Source: Ulvibacterium sp.
GTDB lineage: Bacteria; Bacteroidota; Bacteroidia; Flavobacteriales; Flavobacteriaceae
Assembly (NCBI RefSeq): GCF_028285715.1
Contig: NZ_JANQOO010000021.1
Span: 453,253-517,252 of the forward strand
Reading direction: 5' to 3'
Length of the DNA: 64,000 nt
A model generated the notes under the pieces. The model was given only the letters and a program-made list of their open reading frames with translations. It was not told where the DNA came from and did no database searches. A program made the position numbers and the translations under genes. Shown here in pieces: positions 53,092 to 61,955 of this stretch (the stretch's first letter is position 1; the number at the start of each line of letters is the position of its first letter).

Positions 53092-54363
53092 ATGGCGGTA
53101 GATTTATTGTTAGGCCTACAATGGGGTGACGAAGGAAAAGGAAAAATTGTAGACGTACTGACGAAAAATTATGATATCATAGCCCGTTTTCAAGGTGGGC
53201 CAAACGCAGGACATACATTGGAATTTGATGGAATAAAGCATGTATTGCACACCATTCCATCGGGAATTTTTCACAAAAACGCCGTCAATATTGTCGGTAA
53301 CGGGGTAGTCATAGATCCTGTGATTTTCAAAAAGGAGTTGGATGCGTTGGGGAAATTCAATATAGATTTCCATTCAAAACTGTTGATTTCCCGAAAGGCT
53401 CACCTCATTTTACCAACCCATAGGCTCTTGGATGCAGCTTCGGAAGCCGCGAAGGGAAAAGCAAAAATAGGTTCTACCTTAAAGGGAATAGGCCCCACCT
53501 ATATGGACAAAACCGGGCGTAACGGTATGCGTATCGGGGATTTGGAACTGGATGGCTGGAAAGAAAAATATAGGGCCTTGGCCGATAAGCACGAAGCCAT
53601 GATCGCCTTTTATAACGTGGACATCGAGTACGATCTTAAAGAGCTCGAGACCGAATTCCTGAATGCTGTTGAGACACTTCGGAAACTACAGTTCATCGAT
53701 AGCGAGGATTATCTTTTCCAAGCACAATCAAAAGGAAAAAAAATATTGGCCGAAGGTGCCCAAGGATCCTTGTTGGATATCGATTTTGGGACCTATCCTT
53801 ACGTAACCTCCTCCAACACCACGGCAGCAGGGGCCTGTACGGGATTGGGTGTTGCACCTAATAAGATAGGCGATGTAAAGGGTATTTTTAAGGCGTATAC
53901 CACAAGAGTAGGAAGCGGTCCTTTCCCAACAGAACTGTTTGACCAAGATGGGGAGACCATGGGACGGGTAGGCAATGAGTTCGGAGCCACTACAGGCAGA
54001 CCAAGGCGATGTGGTTGGTTAGATCTTGTGGCCCTTAAATATGCGGTCCGAATCAATGGTGTAACCGAATTGATGATGATGAAGGCCGATGTATTAAGCG
54101 GTTTTAAGAAAATAAAAGTTTGTACGGCCTACAACTACAAGGGCAAGGAAATTCAACATTTACCCTATAACATTGAAACCGAAAACGTAACGCCGATCTA
54201 TTCGGAAATGGAAGGCTGGGAAAAAGATCTCACCCAAATGGAAAAGGCGGACCAACTTCCAAAAACCTTGCATGCGTATATTGAGTTTTTGGAGCAAGAG
54301 TTACAAGTACCCATCAAAATTGTTTCCGTTGGGCCGGATAGAACGCAGACAATACATCGTTAG
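53092..54363 (+). CDS. purA: Adenylosuccinate synthetase
   Basis: PurA makes adenylosuccinate from IMP and aspartate with GTP, the first step toward AMP. The 423-residue protein opens with LLLGLQWGDEGKGKIVD (P-loop) and contains GGPNAGHTL, GPTYMDKTGRNGMRIGDL, the TTRVGSGPFPTE loop and GRPRRCGWLDL. Length is normal. It follows the Fur-like gene by 11 nt and is followed by a secreted DUF1080 gene. Confidence 0.96.
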   Translation: MAVDLLLGLQWGDEGKGKIVDVLTKNYDIIARFQGGPNAGHTLEFDGIKHVLHTIPSGIFHKNAVNIVGNGVVIDPVIFKKELDALGKFNIDFHSKLLISRKAHLILPTHRLLDAASEAAKGKAKIGSTLKGIGPTYMDKTGRNGMRIGDLELDGWKEKYRALADKHEAMIAFYNVDIEYDLKELETEFLNAVETLRKLQFIDSEDYLFQAQSKGKKILAEGAQGSLLDIDFGTYPYVTSSNTTAAGACTGLGVAPNKIGDVKGIFKAYTTRVGSGPFPTELFDQDGETMGRVGNEFGATTGRPRRCGWLDLVALKYAVRINGVTELMMMKADVLSGFKKIKVCTAYNYKGKEIQHLPYNIETENVTPIYSEMEGWEKDLTQMEKADQLPKTLHAYIEFLEQELQVPIKIVSVGPDRTQTIHR

Positions 54364-54391
54364 AAACATACGAATTGACAAATCACTTCAC

Positions 54392-55063
54392 ATGGATAAA
54401 AATCGTATTTTAAGAATTGTCTTGGTTGTTTGCGTCTTTGCTTCCATTTCCTGCACCAGCCAAAAAATAGTAGATAAGGGCTTTACCAATCTCTTTAATG
54501 GCGAAAATATGGAGGGTTGGGTCGGCAATAAAGAATCCTATAGGGCCGAAGATGGTATGATCATTGTAGATCCCAACGGTGGCGGTAGTGGTGGAAACTT
54601 ATTTACCAAGGAGGAGTACAGTGATTTCATTTTCCGATTTGAATTTCAGTTGACCCCGGGAGCCAATAATGGGTTAGGCATCCACGCACCGTTGGAAGGA
54701 GACGCAGCTTATACGGGTAAAGAACTCCAAATTTTAGACAACACGGCGGAAAAGTATGCGGAACTGCAACCTTACCAATATCATGGGTCGGTTTATGGCG
54801 TGATTCCAGCTAAACGTGGTTTTTTAAAGCCTGTTGGCGAATGGAACCAACAGGAAGTGATTGTCAAGGGTTCTTCTATAAAAATCAATTTAAACGGAAC
54901 CACCATAGTCGATTCCGATTTTCTTGAAGCCAGCAAAAATGGTACGATGGACAAAAAAGACCATCCAGGATTGCAACGAAACAAAGGACATATCGGTTTT
55001 TTAGGACATGGTGATGTAGTTCGTTTTCGGAATATTCGTATAAAGGATCTTACCAAAAAGTAA
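54392..55063 (+). CDS. DUF1080 lipoprotein (3-keto-disaccharide hydrolase-like)
   Basis: Starting at ATG 54392 the product is 223 residues; an upstream in-frame ATG lies inside purA. It has a signal peptide with lipobox FASISCTS and a single DUF1080 concanavalin-like domain: FTNLFNGENMEGWVG, FRFEFQLTPGANNGLGIHAPL, GKELQILDNT and GHIGFLGHGDVVRFRNIRIKDL. DUF1080 members cleave 3-keto-glycosides. It lies 13 nt before a Tat-type Gfo/Idh/MocA oxidoreductase gene, an arrangement that suggests oxidation and cleavage of glycosides outside the cytoplasm. Confidence 0.88.
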   Translation: MDKNRILRIVLVVCVFASISCTSQKIVDKGFTNLFNGENMEGWVGNKESYRAEDGMIIVDPNGGGSGGNLFTKEEYSDFIFRFEFQLTPGANNGLGIHAPLEGDAAYTGKELQILDNTAEKYAELQPYQYHGSVYGVIPAKRGFLKPVGEWNQQEVIVKGSSIKINLNGTTIVDSDFLEASKNGTMDKKDHPGLQRNKGHIGFLGHGDVVRFRNIRIKDLTKK

Positions 55064-55076
55064 ACTTTAAGGCATT

Positions 55077-56417
55077 ATGAGCAATAAAACGAATCGCAGG
55101 GAATTTGTTAAGAAGAGTGGCCTAGGAATTTTAGGCGTGGCATTAACCCCCTCCCTAGTCGGGAAATTGGTCAATAAGGGACGTTTGCGCACAGCACATA
55201 TTGGAGTTGGAGGTATGGGCATGGAAGATTTAAAAGCCATATCCTCACATAAGCTAGTAGATGTCACCGCATTATGTGATGTAGATTCGAAGCGATTGGC
55301 TGCCGCGCTTAAACTTCATCCAAATGCCAGGACGTATTCCGATTACCGGCTTATGCTACGTGAAATGGCAAATGAAATCGACGCCGTTATCGTTTCCACC
55401 CCGGACCATACCCATGCACCAGCCTCTATGTTGGCCATGGGAATGGACAAACCTGTATATTGCCAAAAACCGTTGACACACCATGTTTCCGAGGCTAGGG
55501 CGATGAAAAAGTTGGCCGCAGAAAAGAATTTGGTTACCCAAATGGGCATTCAGGTGCATTCTTTTTACGATTACAAATTAGCAACACTCTTGATCCAATC
55601 CGGAATCATTGGAAAAGTACATACCGTAAGGGCATGGTCTCCCAAAAACTGGGGATATGATGGGTCTGCACCCCAAAGCGTAGATCCGGTTCCGGACACT
55701 TTGGATTGGAATCTTTGGTTGGGAACCTCGGCGGAAAGACCCTATAAGAAAGATTTTTACCATCCCGTCAATTGGAGAAAATTAATGGATTATGGTTGCG
55801 GTACCTTGGGAGATATGGGCGTACATATTTTTGATACCCCATATAATGCCCTTGAGTTGGATGTGCCAAAAACCATAAAGAATGAGTGTAGGGAACCTAA
55901 CGGGTTTGCCTACCCTCAGAACAACATAGTCACTTACAAATTTCCAGGAACAAAATATACGGACAAAACGCTAAAATGGATATGGTACGATGGCCCGGGA
56001 GCACCTGAGAAACATAAAGACCTGGAATTGCCCAATGGAGAGAAACTTCATGATCAAGGGGCCATGTTCTTGGGGGAAAAGGGAAAGCTGTATCTTCCCC
56101 ATTTTCAGAAGCTTCCCCAATTGATAGTGGATGGCAAGTACAAAGAAATGGACATTGAATCCTTTAACTTGGGCGCGCCGGTAAGGGACTATGCGTCCGA
56201 AGGCAAAAAGCATTACCACCAATTTGTGGATGCCTGCCTTGGAACAGCGGAGTGTAGTGCTCCATTTTCTTACGCTTCCCGATTGACCGAAACCATACTT
56301 CTTGGGGTTATTGCAGGGCGTTTTCCGAACAAGACCTTGCATTGGGATGCCAAAGCGGCCAAGTTCTCCGAAGAAGAAGCCAATCAGTATTTGGAATCGG
56401 CCTATAGGGATTTTTAG
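55077..56417 (+). CDS. Gfo/Idh/MocA family oxidoreductase with twin-arginine signal
   Basis: The 446-residue protein opens with a twin-arginine signal (NRREFVKKSGLGILGVAL), so it is exported folded with its nicotinamide cofactor. The Rossmann core has GVGGMGMEDLKA and STPDHTHAPASMLAMGMDKPVYCQKPL, where the family's usual EKP is QKP. A bacteroidete-type C-terminal domain follows with a segment of NWRKLMDYGCGTLGDMGVHI. Such enzymes oxidise or interconvert sugars, and the neighbour DUF1080 suggests formation of 3-keto-glycosides. Confidence 0.88.
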   Translation: MSNKTNRREFVKKSGLGILGVALTPSLVGKLVNKGRLRTAHIGVGGMGMEDLKAISSHKLVDVTALCDVDSKRLAAALKLHPNARTYSDYRLMLREMANEIDAVIVSTPDHTHAPASMLAMGMDKPVYCQKPLTHHVSEARAMKKLAAEKNLVTQMGIQVHSFYDYKLATLLIQSGIIGKVHTVRAWSPKNWGYDGSAPQSVDPVPDTLDWNLWLGTSAERPYKKDFYHPVNWRKLMDYGCGTLGDMGVHIFDTPYNALELDVPKTIKNECREPNGFAYPQNNIVTYKFPGTKYTDKTLKWIWYDGPGAPEKHKDLELPNGEKLHDQGAMFLGEKGKLYLPHFQKLPQLIVDGKYKEMDIESFNLGAPVRDYASEGKKHYHQFVDACLGTAECSAPFSYASRLTETILLGVIAGRFPNKTLHWDAKAAKFSEEEANQYLESAYRDF

Positions 56418-56538
56418 TACTGGCCCATAGGTAATTCATATGGTATCCGTCGGTCAAAATTGAATCCAGGCTTTATTGCTTAAAATTGAACGGTATTAAA
56501 TCTATCCTAATCCCTGGGGGTCGTCGTTGAAAAAATCC

Positions 56539-56546
56539 TATTTTTG
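56539..56546 (+). promoter_or_regulatory. Candidate -7 box for the OstA-like gene
   Basis: TATTTTTG (56539-56546) matches TAnnTTTG. It ends 8 nt before the TTG start at 56555 and 41 nt before the first in-frame ATG at 56588. Confidence 0.4.
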
Positions 56547-56554
56547 GGCAAAAT

Positions 56555-58294
56555 TTGAGTTTGCATAAACTAGTTCCTTATTTAACGATGTTATTTTTTT
56601 TCGGAAATGTCTGGTCGCAGGATAGTTCCGAGGTACAGGACAGCGTTCAGAGTAAGCAAATCAACATCGTCTATGGGGCCAACTTCACCAAGGATGAGGA
56701 ACAATTTCCCGGTGCTTTCATTTTTAGTAAAGACGATAGGCAAGTCCAGTTTGAACATGAAGGTGCCGATCTTTGGTGTGATATAGCCATCCATTACCAA
56801 AAGGAAAACAGGTTAAAGGCCATAGGCAACATTAGGTTACAACAAGGGGATTCCGTGTTATTGACCAGTGGAAAAATAGATTATGATGGCCAGACCAAAT
56901 TGGCAAAGGCATGGGAAAACGTTGTTCTGGAAAATAAACAGGAAAATCAGGAGACCACACTTCGTACGGATACCTTATATTTTGATCGGGAAAAACAGGA
57001 ATCCTACTACGATAGCTTCGGTACCGTAGTAGATTCAGCCAACACTTTGACCAGTGAGATAGGGCGCTATTTTTTGGAACTGAAAAAATACCAGTTCCTG
57101 GATAGCGTGCATATTGATAACCCTCAGTACATAATGGATTCCGAGCGCCTGGATTATTACGAAACTTCCAAAAATGCGTACATGTATGGACCGTCTACCA
57201 TAACGGGAGAAGAATATAAAATCTATTGCGAAAGGGGATTCTATGATACCAAAATAGAGAGTGGTTACGGAATTAAAAATACCAGGATAGATTACAATAA
57301 CCGCATCATTGAAGGTGATAGCGTGTTCTTTGACAAGGCTACGGAGTTCGCTTCCGCCACTAACAATATCAAAGTAACGGACACGGTAAACAATGGAGTC
57401 ATTAGGGCCCATTATGCGGAAGTATTCAAGGCAAGGGATTCTGTTTTCGCTACGAAACGGGCCGTATACATTTCATTAATGGAGCAGGATTCGCTATATG
57501 TTCATGGCGATACCTTAATGGTAACGGGCAAACCCGAAAATCGTATTTCCAGGGCATTTCGAAACGCTAGGTTCTACAAGACCGATATGAGCGGAAAATG
57601 CGACTCCATTCACACCGAAGAAAGGACCGGACTTACCCAACTTATCCGGGATCCCATAATCTGGAACGGTGAAAATCAGATGACCGGGGATAGCATCCAT
57701 CTAATTTCGGATTTGCAAACCGAAAAGTTGGATTCCCTAAAGGTACTCAACAATGCCTTTATCATTTCCTTGGACAGTATTAGTATGGAAGGGTACAATC
57801 AGGCCAAGGGAAAAGATTTATTCGGACAGTTCGAGGATAATGAACTCAAGATTATTGACCTGGTTAAAAACACCGAGGTAATATACTATATGTACAATGA
57901 TGATGATGAACTCTTAGGAATCGATAAGACCATATGCAGTGCTATTCGGATGACCTTGGTAAACAGCGATGTGGAAGATCTTACCTTTTTCGTAAACCCT
58001 GATGGCGATATCTTTCCAGAAAAAGATTTGCCCAAGGAAAGTAGAAAGTTAAAAGGATTTATCTGGCGCGGAGATGAACGCATCATGACCAAGGACGACA
58101 TTTTTGATGAAGATGACAATAACATTCAACTGGTTACCATTCAAGGTATCGATAACCCCATAGATATAGATGCAGAAGCGGAAAACCGTACTAAAAATGC
58201 CGGGGATCCGGTTAACGAGATTCCACCCGACCCGAATGGGCAAGCCCCGGAGCCCAATACCCGGCCTAAAGTCCAAAAAGTTAGAGTAAACTGA
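56555..58294 (+). CDS. OstA-like protein (LptA/OstA family, LPS transport)
   Basis: The 579-residue exported protein starts with TTG at 56555 (ATG 56588 would cut the signal peptide short). A signal segment (LVPYLTMLFFFGNVWSQ) precedes repeated beta-jellyroll units of the OstA type: DDRQVQFEHEGADLWCDIAIHY, LKAIGNIRLQQGDSVLLTSG, and further strand repeats with DSVFFD and GDTLMVTG. This resembles the periplasmic bridge that carries lipopolysaccharide in Gram-negatives. The C-terminal about 40 residues are acidic and proline-rich (NEIPPDPNGQAPEPNTR). Confidence 0.85.
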   Translation: MSLHKLVPYLTMLFFFGNVWSQDSSEVQDSVQSKQINIVYGANFTKDEEQFPGAFIFSKDDRQVQFEHEGADLWCDIAIHYQKENRLKAIGNIRLQQGDSVLLTSGKIDYDGQTKLAKAWENVVLENKQENQETTLRTDTLYFDREKQESYYDSFGTVVDSANTLTSEIGRYFLELKKYQFLDSVHIDNPQYIMDSERLDYYETSKNAYMYGPSTITGEEYKIYCERGFYDTKIESGYGIKNTRIDYNNRIIEGDSVFFDKATEFASATNNIKVTDTVNNGVIRAHYAEVFKARDSVFATKRAVYISLMEQDSLYVHGDTLMVTGKPENRISRAFRNARFYKTDMSGKCDSIHTEERTGLTQLIRDPIIWNGENQMTGDSIHLISDLQTEKLDSLKVLNNAFIISLDSISMEGYNQAKGKDLFGQFEDNELKIIDLVKNTEVIYYMYNDDDELLGIDKTICSAIRMTLVNSDVEDLTFFVNPDGDIFPEKDLPKESRKLKGFIWRGDERIMTKDDIFDEDDNNIQLVTIQGIDNPIDIDAEAENRTKNAGDPVNEIPPDPNGQAPEPNTRPKVQKVRVN

Positions 58295-58320
58295 TTTGTA
58301 ACGCGGATTTGTTAGGCATT

Positions 58321-59502
58321 ATGAAAGAAGATTTTTTCAGATACCAGGCACAGACCACGCCGAATCCTTTAGGTTTGGAAGTATCGCATGCCAAGGGAAG
58401 CTACATTTATGATTCCAGTGGAAATGCACATTTGGATTTTGTGGCAGGGGTATCCGCATGTGGACTGGGACATTGTCACCCCAAAGTAGTTCGGGCCGTA
58501 AAGGAGCAGGTAGAAAAGTATATGCACGTTATGGTATATGGCGAGTATATCCAAAAACCGGCGGTGGCCTATACCAAATTACTTGCTTCCTTACTGCCAC
58601 CGCACTTGGAGACCACGTATTTGGTCAATTCTGGAACTGAAGCCATGGAAGGAGCCTTAAAATTGGCAAGACGTTATACCGGGAGAACACAGATCATTGC
58701 AGCTCATGGCGCTTACCACGGAAATACAATGGGGAGTTTAAGCCTAATGGGTTATGAAGAAAGAAAAAGCGCCTTTAGACCTTTGTTGGGCGATATTCGT
58801 TTTATACAATTCAATTCCTTAACCGACATTGGGAAAATTACCGAAAAGACTGCTGCGGTTGTTTTGGAAACCATACAGGGTGGTGCCGGATTCATCGTTC
58901 CTAAGGACGGTTATCTGGAAAAGGTAAGGGAACGTTGTAAGCAAACGGGTAGTTTGTTAATATTGGACGAGATTCAGCCGGGATTTGGAAGAACAGGCAA
59001 ACTTTTCGCTTTTGAACACTACAATTGTAGCCCGGATATTTTGGTATTGGGCAAAGCTATGGCATCCGGATTACCTGTCGGTGGCTTTTCGGCTTCAAGG
59101 CAAATGATGGCCACCTTGCAGGAAAGTCCCAAATTGGGGCACATTACCACCTTTGGAGGAAATGCTGTAATCGCTTCGGCCTGTTTGGCCACACTCCGGG
59201 AAATTTCGGAAAACACTTTGATTCAGGATACCTTGGTAAAGGAAAAGCTGTTTAGAAAATTGCTACGGCATCATCTTATACATGAGATAAGGGGGAAAGG
59301 TCTATTGTTGGCCCTTATTATGGAAAGCGGGGAAATGGCCAGTTACGTTGTACTGGAGTGTGCCAAAAGAGGGTTGATACTTTTCTGGCTTTTATTCGAA
59401 CCTAAAGCAGTGAGGATTTCACCGCCACTTACCATATCCAAACAAGAAATAGAAAAAGGATGCGCGATTATCCTTGAGGTTTTGACAACATTTGAGCAAT
59501 AA
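58321..59502 (+). CDS. Class III PLP-dependent aminotransferase
   Basis: The start is placed at ATG 58321, giving 393 residues; an in-frame TTG at 58309 is an alternative. Signatures of class III aminotransferases are DFVAGVSACGLGHCHPKVV, NSGTEAMEGALKLARRYTGR, LILDEIQPGFGRTGK and the PLP-binding lysine in LVLGKAMASGLPVGGF. The family covers acetylornithine, ornithine and beta-alanine:pyruvate types; the substrate here is not clear. It directly follows the OstA-like gene by 26 nt. A tandem 12-nt repeat begins at its stop codon. Confidence 0.9.
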   Translation: MKEDFFRYQAQTTPNPLGLEVSHAKGSYIYDSSGNAHLDFVAGVSACGLGHCHPKVVRAVKEQVEKYMHVMVYGEYIQKPAVAYTKLLASLLPPHLETTYLVNSGTEAMEGALKLARRYTGRTQIIAAHGAYHGNTMGSLSLMGYEERKSAFRPLLGDIRFIQFNSLTDIGKITEKTAAVVLETIQGGAGFIVPKDGYLEKVRERCKQTGSLLILDEIQPGFGRTGKLFAFEHYNCSPDILVLGKAMASGLPVGGFSASRQMMATLQESPKLGHITTFGGNAVIASACLATLREISENTLIQDTLVKEKLFRKLLRHHLIHEIRGKGLLLALIMESGEMASYVVLECAKRGLILFWLLFEPKAVRISPPLTISKQEIEKGCAIILEVLTTFEQ

Positions 59503-59523
59503 TTTGTTAACTAATTTGTTAAT
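59500..59523. repeat. Tandem 12-nt direct repeat after the aminotransferase stop
   Basis: TAATTTGTTAAC is followed at once by TAATTTGTTAAT, two copies matching at 11 of 12 positions. The first copy begins with the aminotransferase TAA stop codon. The repeat lies in the 97-nt gap before the TPR gene. Confidence 0.6.
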
Positions 59524-59599
59524 AATATAGCCTAGATCGAGAATGAAAAGTATCTTCAAAAGATTACTTTTAATTCCATAGTTTAATCAAAACGTGCCT

Positions 59600-61000
59600 A
59601 TGGCGTTAGATTCTAGCGAAAGACCGGGCCAATCCGTGGCCAAGTTTGAGTCCATGCTAAAAACGGATGATATCTACTTTTTTGACGCGGAGGATTTTGA
59701 GGAAATCATACATCACTATCTCAACCATGGCAAAATAGCCTTGGCCAAAAAGGCTATAAAAATAGGGTTGCGGCAACATCCGGGAAACATTGAGTTAAAG
59801 CTTTTGGAAGTGGAGGTTCTTGTTTTCGAAAACCATTTGGAGGTGGCAGAACAACTTTTGGACGAACTTCAGCTCTTGGATGCCCATAACGAAGAAATCT
59901 ACATCCAAAGGGCCAATATCCATTCCAAAAAGGACAATCATGAAGCAGCGGTATTATTGCTTCAGAAAGCTTTGGAGTTGGCTGAAAACAGTTTTGATAT
60001 CCATTCGCTATTGGGCATGGAATACCTTTTTATGGATGATTTTAAATTGGCGCAGAAAAGCTTTATGAAATGCGTCAATTTTGATGAGCAGGATTATTCT
60101 TCCCTGTACAATGTTATCTATTGTTTTGAGTTTTTGGAGGATTACGATGGGGCCATACATTACCTTAACGACTATCTGGAACGCAATCCGTATTGCGAAG
60201 TGGCTTGGCATCAGTTAGGCAAACAATACTTCACCAAGGAAATGTATCCAGAGGCATTGACGGCCTTTGATTTTGCCATAATATCGGACGATTCGTTCAT
60301 CGGGGCATATTTTGAAAAGGGCAAGGTGCTTGAAAAATTAGGGAAATATAAAGACGCCATTGAGAATTACGAGACAACGGTTAAAATCGAAGATCCCACT
60401 TCCCATGCCTATTTACGCATTGGCAAATGCCATGAAAAACTGGGTAACAACGACATGGCAAAATACTATTACTACCAGACTGTCCACGAGGATCCGCTGC
60501 TAGATAAGGGTTGGTTGGCCATTACCGATTTCTACGCAAGACTTCATAACTATAAAAAAGCCTTGTATTATATTAACAAAGCTTTGAATATTGATGGGGA
60601 AAACCCACATTATTGGAAAAAATGTGCTCTAATCAATGCCTTTCTCAATAATTATGAACAGGCGGACTTCGCCTTCAAACAAACCGTAGAATTAGGCAAT
60701 TATGAACTGGAAACTTGGCTCCAGTGGGCAGATGTATTACTAAAAAATGATGACATTCCGACTGGAATACAGGTTTTGTTGCAAGGAAAGGAGTTTTATC
60801 CAGAAAGTGCCGAAATTCAATACAAAATGGCAGGATTATATCTGTCGGCACAGGACATAGCAAATGCCAGGGTAAGTTTAAAGGAAGCATTACATACCAA
60901 TTTTGAAAAGTTATACCTCTTCGAAAAGGAGTTTGCAGAATTCCAACATTTGGGGTGGATACATGATATAATCTCCAATTGTAAAAGGGCTTCGAGATAA
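59600..61000 (+). CDS. Tetratricopeptide repeat protein
   Basis: Start is taken as ATG 59600, 2 codons after an in-frame GTG. The 466-residue protein has no signal peptide and is built of tandem TPR helices over most of its length, for example AVLLLQKALELAENSFDIHS, YLNDYLERNPYCEVAWHQLG, and ALYYINKALNIDGENPHYWK. The N-terminus is a short acidic region (FFDAEDFEEIIHHYLNHGK). It is probably a cytoplasmic protein-interaction scaffold of unknown partner. Confidence 0.85.
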   Translation: MALDSSERPGQSVAKFESMLKTDDIYFFDAEDFEEIIHHYLNHGKIALAKKAIKIGLRQHPGNIELKLLEVEVLVFENHLEVAEQLLDELQLLDAHNEEIYIQRANIHSKKDNHEAAVLLLQKALELAENSFDIHSLLGMEYLFMDDFKLAQKSFMKCVNFDEQDYSSLYNVIYCFEFLEDYDGAIHYLNDYLERNPYCEVAWHQLGKQYFTKEMYPEALTAFDFAIISDDSFIGAYFEKGKVLEKLGKYKDAIENYETTVKIEDPTSHAYLRIGKCHEKLGNNDMAKYYYYQTVHEDPLLDKGWLAITDFYARLHNYKKALYYINKALNIDGENPHYWKKCALINAFLNNYEQADFAFKQTVELGNYELETWLQWADVLLKNDDIPTGIQVLLQGKEFYPESAEIQYKMAGLYLSAQDIANARVSLKEALHTNFEKLYLFEKEFAEFQHLGWIHDIISNCKRASR

Positions 61001-61028
61001 AAAAGCTACTTTTGTCCTTTTTGTCCCT

Positions 61029-61943
61029 ATGGAAAATAGAAGCCTCTTCCAATACTTTATTATCGGATTAAAGGGAATGGCTATGGGTGTGGCCGAACTT
61101 GTGCCAGGAGTCTCTGGGGGAACGATAGCTTTTGTCGCTGGTATCTACGAGGAACTAATCGCTTCCATCAACAATGTGCACCCTAGTTTGATAGGTGTTT
61201 GGCGAAAAGAAGGTTTTAAGGCTTTTTGGCAAAAATTGAATGGTAACTTCTTGGTCATACTATTTCTAGGAATGCTGGTTAGCATTTTTTCATTCTCCAA
61301 ATTGATCAGCTGGCTTTTGGAAAATGAACCTATCCCCTTGTGGTCCTTCTTTTTTGGGCTGGTTTTGGCTAGTGTCTTGTTTGTGGCAAAAGCTATACAA
61401 AAATGGGGGGCAATGACCATTTTTTTACTGTTATGCGGTGCCATTGTCGCCTATTTCATAACTGGCCTCCCACCTTCACAAAATACGGATAGCCTCCCCT
61501 ATTTGTTTTTTTCCGGGGCATTGGCCGTTTGTGCCATGATCTTGCCTGGTATTTCAGGTTCCTTTATTTTGGTTCTTTTAGGTTCGTACAAGACTGTTTT
61601 GGATGCTGTGGACGACAAAAATTTCAAAATACTTATAACGGTCACCTTAGGTGTAATCTTTGGGCTCTTGAGTTTCGCACGACTTTTAAAATGGATGTTC
61701 GACCATTACAAGAATATAACTTTGGCTATTTTAACGGGTTTTATTTTAGGCTCTTTAAATAAAATATGGCCCTGGAAAAAAGTTTTGGAAACAAAGCAAA
61801 TTGCTAACAAGACCATAGTCCTGGATGAAAATGTATCCCCATTTTTGTTTGAGGGAGACAATCAAATAATACCGGCCGCAATTGCCGCCCTCGTTGGTTT
61901 TTCCCTTATTTTTATCCTGGAAAAAACGGCCTCGAAAAAATGA
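61029..61943 (+). CDS. DUF368 membrane protein (PopT-like), first copy
   Basis: The 304-residue polytopic protein has the DUF368 signature GVAELVPGVSGGTIAFVAGIYEELI and a second repeat GALAVCAMILPGISGSFILVLLGSY, with about eight helices. Family members of the PopT type translocate undecaprenyl phosphate back across the membrane for reuse in cell-wall synthesis. The two SGG/SGS loops are the conserved re-entrant features. A second DUF368 gene follows 12 nt downstream. A hydrophilic insertion (about residues 248-278) precedes the last helix. Confidence 0.88.
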   Translation: MENRSLFQYFIIGLKGMAMGVAELVPGVSGGTIAFVAGIYEELIASINNVHPSLIGVWRKEGFKAFWQKLNGNFLVILFLGMLVSIFSFSKLISWLLENEPIPLWSFFFGLVLASVLFVAKAIQKWGAMTIFLLLCGAIVAYFITGLPPSQNTDSLPYLFFSGALAVCAMILPGISGSFILVLLGSYKTVLDAVDDKNFKILITVTLGVIFGLLSFARLLKWMFDHYKNITLAILTGFILGSLNKIWPWKKVLETKQIANKTIVLDENVSPFLFEGDNQIIPAAIAALVGFSLIFILEKTASKK

Positions 61944-61955
61944 GCCCTATTCCTT

